From: JANLVJ01 sp031363945
GTDB taxonomy: Bacteria; Bacteroidota; Bacteroidia; Sphingobacteriales; Sphingobacteriaceae
DNA: 64,000 nucleotides
Direction of reading: 5' to 3'
NCBI GenBank assembly: GCA_031363945.1
Contig: JANLVJ010000013.1
Location: 124,001 to 188,000, forward strand
Shown: piece after piece, positions 9,020-17,569 of the stretch
Position numbering within the stretch: position 1 is the stretch's first letter
Layout: every line of letters begins with the position of its first letter
Notes under the pieces: model-generated
The model's database searches: none
What the model was told of the DNA's origin: nothing
What the model saw: only the letters and a program-made list of their open reading frames with translations
Made by a program: the position numbers and the translations under genes

Positions 9020-9664
9020 TTATTTTTCCTTGTCAATAATCGAGTCAAGGGTAGTTGCCATCATAAGGTGATGTTGTATTCCAGGTATTATCTTACCGAG
9101 TGTAGTTTTTAAGGCTGCATCTTTGGTAGTTGATTCAGCTTCTGTAAACGCATCAAGATCATTCTTATGGTCTTTCTTCATATTGTCCATGTATTTAACA
9201 TCAAATTTATCATTACCTTTTTCTCCCAGCTTTTTAATAAGCTCTTTTTTATCATTGCTTAAAGAATCAGGTACCGTGATATTTTTCGATTTAGCATAAG
9301 CCATAACTTCATCACCCCATTTTGTATGATCTTTAATCATCAGGGCTGCAAATTCTTTGACTCTTTTATCAGAGCTATGCTTTAAAGCAAGCTTGGCTGC
9401 AGCAATTTCATAAGCTCCACCATCAGAGGCGGCAACTATAAAATGTGCATCATCTTTAAATTCTTTTTTATTTGTTTTTGATACTGAATCGCTTGTGTTC
9501 GCCAGTGCATGGTTTGCTGAATCAGTCGTTTTTGCCTTCGCATTATTTGCTGAATCAGCTGACTCTTTACTGTCAGTACCTTTAGTATTACAAGATGTCA
9601 TAGTCAAAGAAATGGCAGCTGTTGCTGCGACTAGAAAAGGAAGATTTAAGCTGTTTAGTTTCAT
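9020..9664 (-). CDS. DUF4142 domain lipoprotein
   Basis: A 214-residue exported protein. The N-terminus has a hydrophobic stretch ending in the lipobox-like Met-Thr-Ser-Cys at about residue 25, so it is probably lipidated. A Ser/Ala/Asp/Lys-rich linker of about 40 residues follows, then the DUF4142 four-helix ferritin-like domain: FIVAASDGGAYEIAAAKLAL, then RVKEFAALMIKDHTKWGDEV. DUF4142 proteins are widespread in soil Bacteroidota, often stress-induced, with no proven activity. It stands alone with a terminator after it and a gene-poor AT-rich stretch before it. Confidence 0.88.
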   Translation of the reverse strand: MKLNSLNLPFLVAATAAISLTMTSCNTKGTDSKESADSANNAKAKTTDSANHALANTSDSVSKTNKKEFKDDAHFIVAASDGGAYEIAAAKLALKHSSDKRVKEFAALMIKDHTKWGDEVMAYAKSKNITVPDSLSNDKKELIKKLGEKGNDKFDVKYMDNMKKDHKNDLDAFTEAESTTKDAALKTTLGKIIPGIQHHLMMATTLDSIIDKEK

Positions 9665-9907
9665 GACTTTAAAGGGTTTTTTAATTGTTAGTTATGTACT
9701 CTAAAGAAAAAACGTTGCCAATTCTTATTAGGCATTAGCTTTAACTATAAATACTTTTGTTATTCCTTTTTTTTAATTTTTCAAAAAAAAATCCCCAAAG
9801 AGAGGAAAAAAAGTATCAGCTTCTATTTACTGGCATATCACAATGTTTGAAAAGTTACAGGGCATAGATATTGGTGAATTTATTATGATATACAAATTCA
9901 AAAAATC

Positions 9908-10417
9908 ATGAAACCAATATTAAAAACACAGGAGCATCTTGACCCAAAGCAAGATGATAAAGAGATTTTTCCCAAAAAAAATATGTTGGATGAATATGAT
10001 CCTTTTGCTCGAAATACCCATTCAGAGTCTGAACTACAGCAAGATGAACGTGAAAAGTCTGAGAATTCTAAGTGCTTTCAGCCGGAATCTCCAGGAAATC
10101 TCACCCCAAAAAAAGATTTTGACCCAATACCTGAAAGACCTGAAGAGCATAAACCTGAAATTCCAGAAAGGTCAATTCCTGAAATAGAACGTTCCCGTGA
10201 GAAAGAACATTTACAGCAAAATATTCCAGAAATTCAGAAAGAACATGATGATGACAGATCAACTATCAATAAAGATGATTCAGGAATGATTAGCCGTGTT
10301 TATCCATCAATTGCCAATCATGATAACCTTGAAGGTACTGTTGATGATAATGATGAAAATTGGAATAGTGAAGATTCTGATCTTGATATAGATTCAGATA
10401 GTAATAGGCAAGATTAA
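9908..10417 (+). CDS. Acidic, low-complexity hypothetical protein
   Basis: A 169-residue protein that I do not recognise. It is strongly hydrophilic and rich in Glu, Asp, Lys, Asn and Pro, with no cysteine-rich site, no membrane segment and no signal peptide. Repeated Pro-Glu-Ile/Pro-Glu-Arg stretches occupy about residues 60-110, and the C-terminus is a run of Asp/Asn/Ser residues. The composition predicts an intrinsically disordered protein. A strong hairpin terminator lies directly downstream, which supports that the frame is really expressed. Function unknown; similar disordered proteins in Sphingobacteriaceae are often stress-related, but that is only an analogy. Confidence 0.6.
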   Translation: MKPILKTQEHLDPKQDDKEIFPKKNMLDEYDPFARNTHSESELQQDEREKSENSKCFQPESPGNLTPKKDFDPIPERPEEHKPEIPERSIPEIERSREKEHLQQNIPEIQKEHDDDRSTINKDDSGMISRVYPSIANHDNLEGTVDDNDENWNSEDSDLDIDSDSNRQD

Positions 10418-10439
10418 GCTTTTTTATGAATATTAGTCA

Positions 10440-10482
10440 AAAAAAACTCCGGTTCAAATAAATTTTGACCGGAATTTTTTTG
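10440..10482. terminator. Bidirectional Rho-independent terminator
   Basis: The inverted repeat TCCGGTTCAAA/TTTTGACCGGA has a one-base bulge and is flanked by A7 on the left and T7 on the right. It can therefore stop transcription of the plus-strand gene ending at 10417 and of the minus-strand gene ending at 10490. Confidence 0.85.
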
Positions 10483-10489
10483 TTCTATT

Positions 10490-10645
10490 TTAAAATGCAC
10501 TTCTACCTCTGATTACATTAATTAAGATTGCAATGATGGCAATTACCAATAAAATATGGATTACGCTACCAACTGAATAAGCAAAAAATCCAATGGCCCA
10601 GCCAATGACTAAAATTACTGCGATAATGTACAATAGACTGCTCAT
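10490..10645 (-). CDS. Lmo0937-family small membrane protein
   Basis: A 51-residue protein made almost entirely of two hydrophobic helices: it starts MSSLLYIIAVILVIGWAIGF, continues FAYSVGSVIHILLVIAIIAI and ends in the basic tail INVIRGRSAF. The pattern of a first helix with Ile-Gly-Trp, a short turn at Gly-Ser, a second helix and an Arg-rich end is that of the Lmo0937/YqaE-like small membrane proteins common in Bacteroidota, often several copies per genome and stress-induced. No function is established. It converges with the 9908-10417 gene and shares its bidirectional terminator. Confidence 0.85.
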   Translation of the reverse strand: MSSLLYIIAVILVIGWAIGFFAYSVGSVIHILLVIAIIAILINVIRGRSAF

Positions 10646-10788
10646 GTTTTTATAAGTTTAAGGATTAACAAGTTGGAAGGTAAAAAATCAAAAACTGTTC
10701 CATATTAAAAAACATATTAGCAGTAATATTATTTTTACAAAACAAATTTTAGTAAAATTTGAGCAAGTTTAATTAAATATTTCAATTT

Positions 10789-12279
10789 ATGAATGAGCAG
10801 AAGCCTGTAGCATTAAAAAGAGAATTGGGTTTATTTGATTCTACAATGATCGTTGTTGGGTCAATGATTGGGTCTGGAATTTTCCTTGTGTCTGCTGATA
10901 TTGCCCGAAGTTTGGGGTCACCAGCATGGTTGATTTTGACCTGGGTAATAACCGGGTTAATTACATTAATGGCAGCATTAAGTTATGGAGAGCTTGCCGG
11001 TATGATGCCAAAGGCAGGTGGGCAATATGTTTACTTAAGAGAGGCATATTCTCCCCTGATTGGTTTTCTATACGGCTGGTCATTGTTTCTGGTGATCCAA
11101 ACTGGTACAATTGCGGCTGTCGCTGCTGCATTTGCTATTTACTGCGGCGTACTTTTCCCCTGGTTTAGTACACATCATATTATTTTAGTCCTTGGGCCCA
11201 TTCAGATCTCAACAGCCCAGTTACTTGCGGTTGCTTCAATCATACTGTTGACTAGTATGAATAGCAGAGGTTTGAAAACGGGAAAATTTGTTCAGCTTGT
11301 TTTTACAGTGACCAAGATCATCGCATTGGCAGGCCTGATACTTGCTGGCATATTTATCGGTAAAAATGTTCAGGCTCTATCTGCAAATTTCCACGTATTC
11401 TGGCAGCAACCGTTCTCAATGGTGCAGGTTGGTGATTCATGGGTAAAAAACTTATTGCATGGTCCATCTGTCTGGTTGGTTTTTGGAGGAGCCATGGTAG
11501 GGTCACTTTTTTCAAGTGATGCATGGAACAATATTACCTTTACGGCTGGTGAAGTCAAAGATCCACAGCGAAATATACCGCTTAGCTTACTACTGGGAAC
11601 TTTAACCGTCACTATTATTTATGTACTGGCCAATGTTGCATACTTATTAGTATTACCCATGTACGGACATCCCGATGCACATGATGTATTGGGAAGAGGT
11701 ATCATGTTTGCAAGTGATAAACGGGTGGCAACTGCTACTGCCGAAGTCATTTTTGGGCAACGTGCGGTACTGGTCATGGCTGTTCTTATCATGATTTCTA
11801 CCTTTGGCTGCAATAATGGGTTGATTATGGCTGGAGCCAGGGTTTATTATGCAATGGCTTGCGACAGACTATTCTTTAAAAGTGCTTCCAGACTGAATGC
11901 ACAATCTGTTCCTTCTTTTGCCTTAATCATACAATGTGTTTGGGCCTGCTTTTTATGTCTTTCTGGTAGCTACAGTGCATTGCTCGATTTTGTAATTTTT
12001 GCCGTTCTGATTTTTTATGTACTTACAGTTGCAGGCATTATCGTTTTGAGATACAAACAGCCTGACACCATACGCCCATACAAGGCTTGGGGATATCCTT
12101 TTATTCCGGTTTTATACATCGTTCTTGCTTCAGCAATAGCAGCAGATTTACTGATCGTAAAATGGGAAACCAGTAGATGGGGTGCCTTAATTGTGCTTTT
12201 GGGAATTCCAGTGTATTATATTGCCAGAAATACACTCAGCACTCAAGATAAAACAACAGTAAACGGACCTTTCAGTTAA
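10789..12279 (+). CDS. APC-superfamily amino acid permease (LAT-like)
   Basis: A 496-residue transporter with 12 predicted helices. Helix 1 shows MIVVGSMIGSGIFLVSADIA, followed by GELAGMMPKAGGQYVYLREA and SLFLVIQTGTIAAVAAAFA, the arrangement of the L-type amino acid transporter (LAT/SLC7A5-like) branch of the APC superfamily. The loop SLFSSDAWNNITFTAGEVKD and the DPQRNIP motif are also typical. It is a different subfamily from the permease at 4997-6502. Substrate is unknown; exchange or import of neutral amino acids is the usual role. It converges with folC, 7 bases away, with no terminator between them. Confidence 0.9.
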   Translation: MNEQKPVALKRELGLFDSTMIVVGSMIGSGIFLVSADIARSLGSPAWLILTWVITGLITLMAALSYGELAGMMPKAGGQYVYLREAYSPLIGFLYGWSLFLVIQTGTIAAVAAAFAIYCGVLFPWFSTHHIILVLGPIQISTAQLLAVASIILLTSMNSRGLKTGKFVQLVFTVTKIIALAGLILAGIFIGKNVQALSANFHVFWQQPFSMVQVGDSWVKNLLHGPSVWLVFGGAMVGSLFSSDAWNNITFTAGEVKDPQRNIPLSLLLGTLTVTIIYVLANVAYLLVLPMYGHPDAHDVLGRGIMFASDKRVATATAEVIFGQRAVLVMAVLIMISTFGCNNGLIMAGARVYYAMACDRLFFKSASRLNAQSVPSFALIIQCVWACFLCLSGSYSALLDFVIFAVLIFYVLTVAGIIVLRYKQPDTIRPYKAWGYPFIPVLYIVLASAIAADLLIVKWETSRWGALIVLLGIPVYYIARNTLSTQDKTTVNGPFS

Positions 12280-12286
12280 TTCATTT

Positions 12287-13567
12287 TCACGGTATTATTT
12301 CGGCAACCACGAAGGTACTGCCCCCAATAAATATAAGATCATTATTAGTCGCTGCCAGTCTTGCAGCGGCTAATGCTTCTTTTACACTCTGGTAAGCCTT
12401 TCCGACCAGCTGGTATTTTGCGGCTTCAATCCGGAGGGTTTCTGCCTCAAGTGCTCTGGGTATTGCTGCATGGCAAAAATAGTACTGGGCATGGGTAGGT
12501 AAAAGAGCAAGTATTGGTGCTATATCCTTGTCATTTACGACACCAAACACCAGGTGCAATTTTTCATACCTGGTTAAAGAAAGCTGGGTAACAACTTCCT
12601 GAATTCCTTCAGCATTATGTCCTGTATCACAAATAGTCAGGGGGTTCCTTGATAAAATAAACCAGCGTCCTTTTAAATTGGTTAATTTTCTGACCTGTTT
12701 TAAGGCAATTTCAGGTCTGATAATGGTAAAGCCCATCTTATTTAATTCATGAATGGCAGATAGAACTGTTTTTGCGTTTTTTACCTGATAATGACCCGGT
12801 AAGTCGAGTTGCAATTTTACCGTGTGGTTTTGATCATCTACCAATATCATGCGCTGATTACGAAGATGTGGCTGCCACTCTGTAAGATTCCATTCCTGTG
12901 AAGCATATTTTAAGGGGCTTCTATTTCTGGCGGCGATAGTTTCAAAAACTCCTGCAACTTTTGGCTGATACTCTCCAATTATAACGGGAATATTTTCTTT
13001 AATGATTCCTGCTTTTTCGGCTGCTATCTGCTCCAGCTTATCACCAAGAATACTGGTATGATCATAACCAATATTTGTAATTACTGATAAAATAGGTCTT
13101 ATGATATTTGTTGAATCGAGTCTGCCACCTAAACCTGTTTCTATAATTGCAATATCAACCTTCATTTCTGCGAACCAGTCAAAAGCAAGAGCTACCGTCA
13201 TTTCGAAAAAAGAAGGATGAGTTTCATCGATTTTAACCCAGTGTTTCTTAATAAATGAGGTGACTACTGATTTAGGAATCATTTTACCATCTATCCGGAT
13301 TCGCTCACGAAAATCTTTCAAATGAGGTGAGGTAAAAAGACCTGTCTTATAGCCATTTTGCTGAAGTATGGCTGCAAGCATATGGGAGGTCGAACCTTTC
13401 CCATTGGTACCAGCAATATGAACTGAACGAAATTTAGTCTGTGGATCTCCCAGATAGGAGCAAAGTTCTATTATATGGGTAAGATCTGGTTTATAAGCCT
13501 GCTTTCCTATGCGTTGAAACATGGGTAAAGCATCAAATAAATATTCCAGTGTTTCAGTATAGTTCAA
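12287..13567 (-). CDS. folC: Bifunctional dihydrofolate synthase/folylpolyglutamate synthase
   Basis: A 426-residue Mur-ligase-fold enzyme that joins L-glutamate to dihydropteroate and extends folate polyglutamate tails in the cytosol. Visible motifs are the P-loop HIAGTNGKGSTSHMLAAIL, the substrate loop IIETGLGGRLDSTNIIRP, the second ATP-site motif TNIGYDHTSILGD, and DTGHNAEGI. The start codon is TTG at 13567, five bases after the stop of the TonB-like gene; the resulting MNYTETLEYLFDALPMFQ aligns with other Bacteroidota FolC starts. It is the last gene of the HU-SPOR/TolQ/ExbD/TonB operon, an arrangement that looks like translational linkage rather than a functional link. Confidence 0.95.
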   Translation of the reverse strand: MNYTETLEYLFDALPMFQRIGKQAYKPDLTHIIELCSYLGDPQTKFRSVHIAGTNGKGSTSHMLAAILQQNGYKTGLFTSPHLKDFRERIRIDGKMIPKSVVTSFIKKHWVKIDETHPSFFEMTVALAFDWFAEMKVDIAIIETGLGGRLDSTNIIRPILSVITNIGYDHTSILGDKLEQIAAEKAGIIKENIPVIIGEYQPKVAGVFETIAARNRSPLKYASQEWNLTEWQPHLRNQRMILVDDQNHTVKLQLDLPGHYQVKNAKTVLSAIHELNKMGFTIIRPEIALKQVRKLTNLKGRWFILSRNPLTICDTGHNAEGIQEVVTQLSLTRYEKLHLVFGVVNDKDIAPILALLPTHAQYYFCHAAIPRALEAETLRIEAAKYQLVGKAYQSVKEALAAARLAATNNDLIFIGGSTFVVAEIIP

Positions 13568-13572
13568 TCTGA

Positions 13573-14376
13573 TTATTGCAGTTTAAAGGAAAAGATAACT
13601 ACCCCGGCCTGAATTTCTGGCCCGTCAGCGATCGCGTTTAGTCTGGCCTGTTTGGCTGCATCTTCACACTTTCTCCATAAAGTAGCATTTTGAATTGTGG
13701 TGCCTCTTCCCCCAGCCTTGGCTGTGGTAATATTTCCATCCCGGTTCACAGTAATCTGCACCGTAATTTTTCCTTCAGACTGCCCATCATCACTAAGAGT
13801 TGGTCTGGCAATAAAGTTTCTTCCTTCAAGATTTAAAGCAATTCCACCACCTCCGATTCCCGTACCTGTATAGCTATGTGATAAAACACTACCGTTTGCT
13901 TTCCCCTGGTTACCGGCTTCATCAGTATTGCCGTCTCCACCACCTTTACCGGTTGTAGCAGCTCCCTTATAGAGGGCATTTGAATTAATTTTTTCTACAG
14001 CCCTATCTGGTGTTTTTGTCGATTTTGAGAATTTGCCTGCTTTCTTTTTTACATCTACTGAAGCAGCATCTTCATTATTCTGAGTAATAATATTTCCGGT
14101 TTTTATGACTTCTCTAGAATTATGAGCTAAAGAATGAACAGGCTCAGAAGTAGCACGTCTGCTCGGCCTTGGTGCAACTGACGGATTTTCTGTACTTGTA
14201 TAATCAGTTCCCTTACCCTTGTTACTATTGCCGAAGTTTACTTCGATGCCTCCGGTATTAACTTGTTTCTGGGTATAAGGAAGTGTAAGGAAGCCAAAAA
14301 AACAAGCACCTACTAATAGCATATAAACAATTACAGAATAGAAAAACGCCTTTCCGTTATTTGATTCAACATACAT
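13573..14376 (-). CDS. TonB-like energy transducer protein
   Basis: A 267-residue protein anchored by one N-terminal helix (FFYSVIVYMLLVGACFFGFL at about residues 11-30). A long polar periplasmic linker, Gly/Lys/Asn-rich at about residues 125-160, leads to a TonB/TolA-type C-terminal domain: ARPTLSDDGQSEGKITVQI, then VNRDGNITTAKAGGRGTT. It would transmit proton-motive energy from the TolQ/ExbD motor genes just upstream to an outer-membrane partner. The linker lacks the Pro-Glu/Pro-Lys repeats of E. coli TonB, so it may be nearer TolA/TonB hybrids of Bacteroidota. Two bases separate it from the ExbD stop. Confidence 0.85.
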   Translation of the reverse strand: MYVESNNGKAFFYSVIVYMLLVGACFFGFLTLPYTQKQVNTGGIEVNFGNSNKGKGTDYTSTENPSVAPRPSRRATSEPVHSLAHNSREVIKTGNIITQNNEDAASVDVKKKAGKFSKSTKTPDRAVEKINSNALYKGAATTGKGGGDGNTDEAGNQGKANGSVLSHSYTGTGIGGGGIALNLEGRNFIARPTLSDDGQSEGKITVQITVNRDGNITTAKAGGRGTTIQNATLWRKCEDAAKQARLNAIADGPEIQAGVVIFSFKLQ

Positions 14377-14378
14377 AC

Positions 14379-14774
14379 CTAGTTCTTATCAGTGGCTAAC
14401 ACCATTTTAAATTTAAGTTTGTTTGCAAGGTCCATAATTTTGACCACATGTTGTATATCAACAGACTTCTCTACGCGTAGAACAATGGTTATTTCACTAT
14501 TAGTGGTTGACATCTGTTCAAGTTTCAATTGTAATTCGGCTTCTGAGAGCTGTTTATTTGCCAGATAATACTGAAAATCTTTTGTGATTGAAACTGCTAC
14601 CTGTTTTTTAGAAACAGCCTGACCTGTTGATGATCTGGGTAAAAGCAGTTTAACAACGTTCGGATTAACGACTGTTGAAGCAATTAAAAAGAATAACATC
14701 AGGAAAAACATGATGTCATTTATAGAAGAGGTATTTACCTCAGCTGAGATTTTATGTCGTCGTCTTAGATTCAT
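14379..14774 (-). CDS. ExbD/TolR family biopolymer transport protein
   Basis: A 131-residue protein with one N-terminal membrane helix, INDIMFFLMLFFLIASTVV, containing the conserved Asp in the membrane-entry motif that takes part in proton flow in ExbD/TolR. A short periplasmic domain of about 90 residues follows. The basic N-terminus MNLRRRHK is typical. It is the stator partner of the TolQ/ExbB protein encoded 16 bases upstream, and the TonB-like protein follows 2 bases downstream, so the three form a complete energising unit. Confidence 0.92.
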   Translation of the reverse strand: MNLRRRHKISAEVNTSSINDIMFFLMLFFLIASTVVNPNVVKLLLPRSSTGQAVSKKQVAVSITKDFQYYLANKQLSEAELQLKLEQMSTTNSEITIVLRVEKSVDIQHVVKIMDLANKLKFKMVLATDKN

Positions 14775-14790
14775 ACTGTAAGCTATTCAA

Positions 14791-15516
14791 TCAATACCTA
14801 ACAGGCTCTTCAAGCAGATCAATAAATTCGATTGACTCTGTTTCCATTTTTAATATAATGCGATCGAGCATCATGTTTAATATATGGTGACCTACATAGG
14901 CCAGAATACCTACCACAAGTCCTGATGCTGAGGTAATCATTTTCTGATACAAACCGTCGGCAACGATTCCAATACTGATATTATCAGCCAGAGAAATTTC
15001 GTAAAAAATCTTTATGACTCCTACTATTGTACCAACAAAACCTAACATTGGGGCTATACCTGCAATAATTCCAAGAATACCAATATTAGTTTCAAGTTTG
15101 GAAACCTCTATTTTACCAATATTTTCAATGGCGCCCTCTATTTCTTTTATGGGTTTTCCGATTCGAAGCAAGCCTTTTTGTAACATACGGCTGATCGGGC
15201 TATTAATATTGCGGCAAACGGCGAGTGCAGCTTCAAGATTACCGGCAATAATATTTTGCCTGATGATATTCAATAAATTTGAATCAGTTCTAGAGGCGGT
15301 TCTAAGGGTAATAAACCGTTCAATAAAAATAAAAATGCCTATCACCAGTAACAGTAATATCGGGAGCATGATTATACCACCCTTCATTAATAAGTCAATG
15401 AAACTTAACTTCTCATGTACTGCACTCGGTAAAGCGGCTTGAGACACCCTGTTAAGGGTATCAGCTATTTTTAATGCTGAATCTGCAATCAGCGTGCTCA
15501 TCGTAACTAAAACCAT
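14791..15516 (-). CDS. MotA/TolQ/ExbB proton channel family protein
   Basis: A 241-residue inner-membrane protein with three hydrophobic segments. The first, IMLPILLLLVIGIFIFIERF at about residues 53-72, is followed by a cytoplasmic loop with the ISPISRMLQKGLLRIG-like region, then IGILGIIAGIAPMLGFVGTI and the third helix after MITSASGLVVGILAYV. This is the normal ExbB/TolQ layout. It forms the proton-driven motor with the ExbD protein. An ATG at 15516 and another at 15501 (MSTLIADSALK) are both possible starts. It lies 15 bases after the HU-SPOR gene in the same operon. Confidence 0.93.
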   Translation of the reverse strand: MVLVTMSTLIADSALKIADTLNRVSQAALPSAVHEKLSFIDLLMKGGIIMLPILLLLVIGIFIFIERFITLRTASRTDSNLLNIIRQNIIAGNLEAALAVCRNINSPISRMLQKGLLRIGKPIKEIEGAIENIGKIEVSKLETNIGILGIIAGIAPMLGFVGTIVGVIKIFYEISLADNISIGIVADGLYQKMITSASGLVVGILAYVGHHILNMMLDRIILKMETESIEFIDLLEEPVRY

Positions 15517-15531
15517 GGTTAAACAAAAGAA

Positions 15532-17421
15532 CTAATTTTTTTTAGATTTATTTTCAAAGATCTGTAAACGGTTATGTCCGGTAGCTTTTTCAGCATCTAA
15601 AGCAGCATTAGCGGTCGTTCTATCGTCAAATTCACCAAGGCTGACTTTATACCGCATTAAAACTCCTGTTCCCATTTCAATGATATGAGCATGTTTGCCT
15701 GCTTCCAGTAATTGTTTTTGCCGGCGTTTGGCTGTTTGTAGCAGATGAAATGAAGCATCAACAAGCAAGAATTGAGGCGCATTTTCAAGGGTGATCATGA
15801 CAGAATCTGGTGTTGACGAATTTACTGACAACTTGGATTTGATGGTATCTCTTGAAATCTGGGGTATTGCTTTTGTTTCGGGCCGACCTTTTGTCTGGTC
15901 ATGGTTGATGCTGTCATTCAGGTTTGTTGCCGCACTTTGAGTTGCCACGCTTGAACTATCTGTTTTAACGACTGGTTTTGTTTGATTTGTCTGACCGAAC
16001 AGGCCTGAATTATCAATTGCCTGAGAAATAGGTTCTCTTTCAACATAACCAAATCCGGCAAGCATGCAAAAGAGCAAAATACTTCCAAGAATCCAATAAA
16101 TTGATGAATTTTCTCTTTGTTCAGTCTTTATACTTCCTGTAAGGTCATGACCTGGTAATTCTTGAATAGGTCCCAGATCAACCGGTTCCGGTTGAACGTA
16201 TTCGAGTGACTTATTTACTTCCAGATTTGAATCATATGCCAGTGGATTATATATGAGATCTTTTTTTTCAGGCTCTACCTTTTCATTGTTGATATAAAGT
16301 GGCTGTTCAGTCTGACTATCAGGATGTTCAGTTTGCGTTATTTCTTTAATAAAATTTACTGGTTCCTGAGAAAATGTCAAGGTTGCGGGATAAGTAATAG
16401 CCTCATCATTACCCGCATTAAATGCAGGTATTTCGGAAAATGAGCTTTCAGGCAACACAGAATTATCTACTGGTTTATCATCCTTAGTTATCGTTTGGGC
16501 AGACTTTTCCTGATTTGCCATCTGATTATCAGGATACTCCTCTTTTTTGAACCCGTATTTGCGGTAAATTTCCTCGGCTGTAGGTAAATGACCATCCTCT
16601 TCATCAGGTAGTACGATTGGCTCCTGATGTAGAATCACTGGATTGATTTCTTTAAAATGATCCGTACTGCCTACCATTTGATCTTCGGACTTACCTGATA
16701 CGGGTGGGTAATTTTCCCATGAATTTATTACTTCATTTGGAGGTAGTTTAAGATCTTCGAGCGTATGCTCATATGAGTGCCCTGTACTGCTAATCGAAGT
16801 GAATTCAGTTTCAACAGTATGTTCGAGCGAAGGATGATCCTTGTCAAGAATTACTGTATTGCCTTCGTCTGCCGAAATTACTTGTTCGTGGATCTGTTCT
16901 GGTAGCCCATCGTTTTCCTTAGTTACAGTTGTCTCTTGCTGGTAAACAGGTAATTTAAATAATATATCTCCAGTAGATTTTTGCTCCTCGACTTGAACAG
17001 GGGGCTCGCCGAATTGATTAAGCGATACATTTCCTAAACCAAAACTGCTTGGTGAGAAATTGAAGGGGTAGGGTCTAAAGTCTAAATGAAAACCATCGGG
17101 AACTGAAAACTGTCCCAGGCCGGGAATTTCAGTATTGCCCCTGCTCAAAAAAAGCTGACGTACAGGACTCACAAAACCTCTAACCATTTCTCTGGCCTCG
17201 TCAACAGAAATTCCAGCTCTGCGTGCTATGAAATAGCTAAGGGTATCATTACTGATACCAGAATTTTCTCTGAAGATTAGCGTTTTCGAGCCAGGCTTTA
17301 TAACCTGATTTGAGTCTTGAATACTAAAGGGTTCTTTTGTAAGAAAAAAAGTACCCAGTCCGGGAATATCCAGGAAATCCTGTTTGAACAAATACTCCCT
17401 GATATATGATGCTACATCCAT
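15532..17421 (-). CDS. HU-CCDC81 domain protein with one membrane helix and a C-terminal SPOR domain
   Basis: A 629-residue bitopic protein. Residues 1-120 hold two HU-like (CCDC81) repeats with the paired motifs DIPGLGTFFLTKEP and EIPGLGQFSVPDGF; such domains are related to the HU DNA-binding fold. A polar, probably disordered stretch runs to about residue 435. One membrane helix (IYWILGSILLFCMLAGFGYV) lies at about 439-458, followed by a Ser/Thr-rich periplasmic linker and a SPOR domain (about 550-625) with VLMRYKVSLGEFDDRTTANA. SPOR domains bind denuded septal peptidoglycan. The protein heads the operon with the TolQ/ExbD/TonB-like genes, suggesting an envelope or division-site role. Confidence 0.88.
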   Translation of the reverse strand: MDVASYIREYLFKQDFLDIPGLGTFFLTKEPFSIQDSNQVIKPGSKTLIFRENSGISNDTLSYFIARRAGISVDEAREMVRGFVSPVRQLFLSRGNTEIPGLGQFSVPDGFHLDFRPYPFNFSPSSFGLGNVSLNQFGEPPVQVEEQKSTGDILFKLPVYQQETTVTKENDGLPEQIHEQVISADEGNTVILDKDHPSLEHTVETEFTSISSTGHSYEHTLEDLKLPPNEVINSWENYPPVSGKSEDQMVGSTDHFKEINPVILHQEPIVLPDEEDGHLPTAEEIYRKYGFKKEEYPDNQMANQEKSAQTITKDDKPVDNSVLPESSFSEIPAFNAGNDEAITYPATLTFSQEPVNFIKEITQTEHPDSQTEQPLYINNEKVEPEKKDLIYNPLAYDSNLEVNKSLEYVQPEPVDLGPIQELPGHDLTGSIKTEQRENSSIYWILGSILLFCMLAGFGYVEREPISQAIDNSGLFGQTNQTKPVVKTDSSSVATQSAATNLNDSINHDQTKGRPETKAIPQISRDTIKSKLSVNSSTPDSVMITLENAPQFLLVDASFHLLQTAKRRQKQLLEAGKHAHIIEMGTGVLMRYKVSLGEFDDRTTANAALDAEKATGHNRLQIFENKSKKN

Positions 17422-17569
17422 AATTTATGACCCGTCTTTTACGTAAGTCAAGTTAAATTGTTACCGTTTGTCTAAATATATTCTTTAAAAACCACATTAT
17501 TAATTGTTTATACGCATAATTTAAAAATTTGATTCTTTAATTTGAGGGTTCCTCTTATTTTTGGCTTTT
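17422..17569. other. Intergenic region with the likely promoter of the HU-SPOR/Ton operon
   Basis: This AT-rich gap separates the barrel gene and the HU-SPOR gene. On the minus strand a TATATTTA sequence near 17475 is one base away from the TAnnTTTG -7 element and could serve the operon. No terminator hairpin is clear. Confidence 0.3.
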
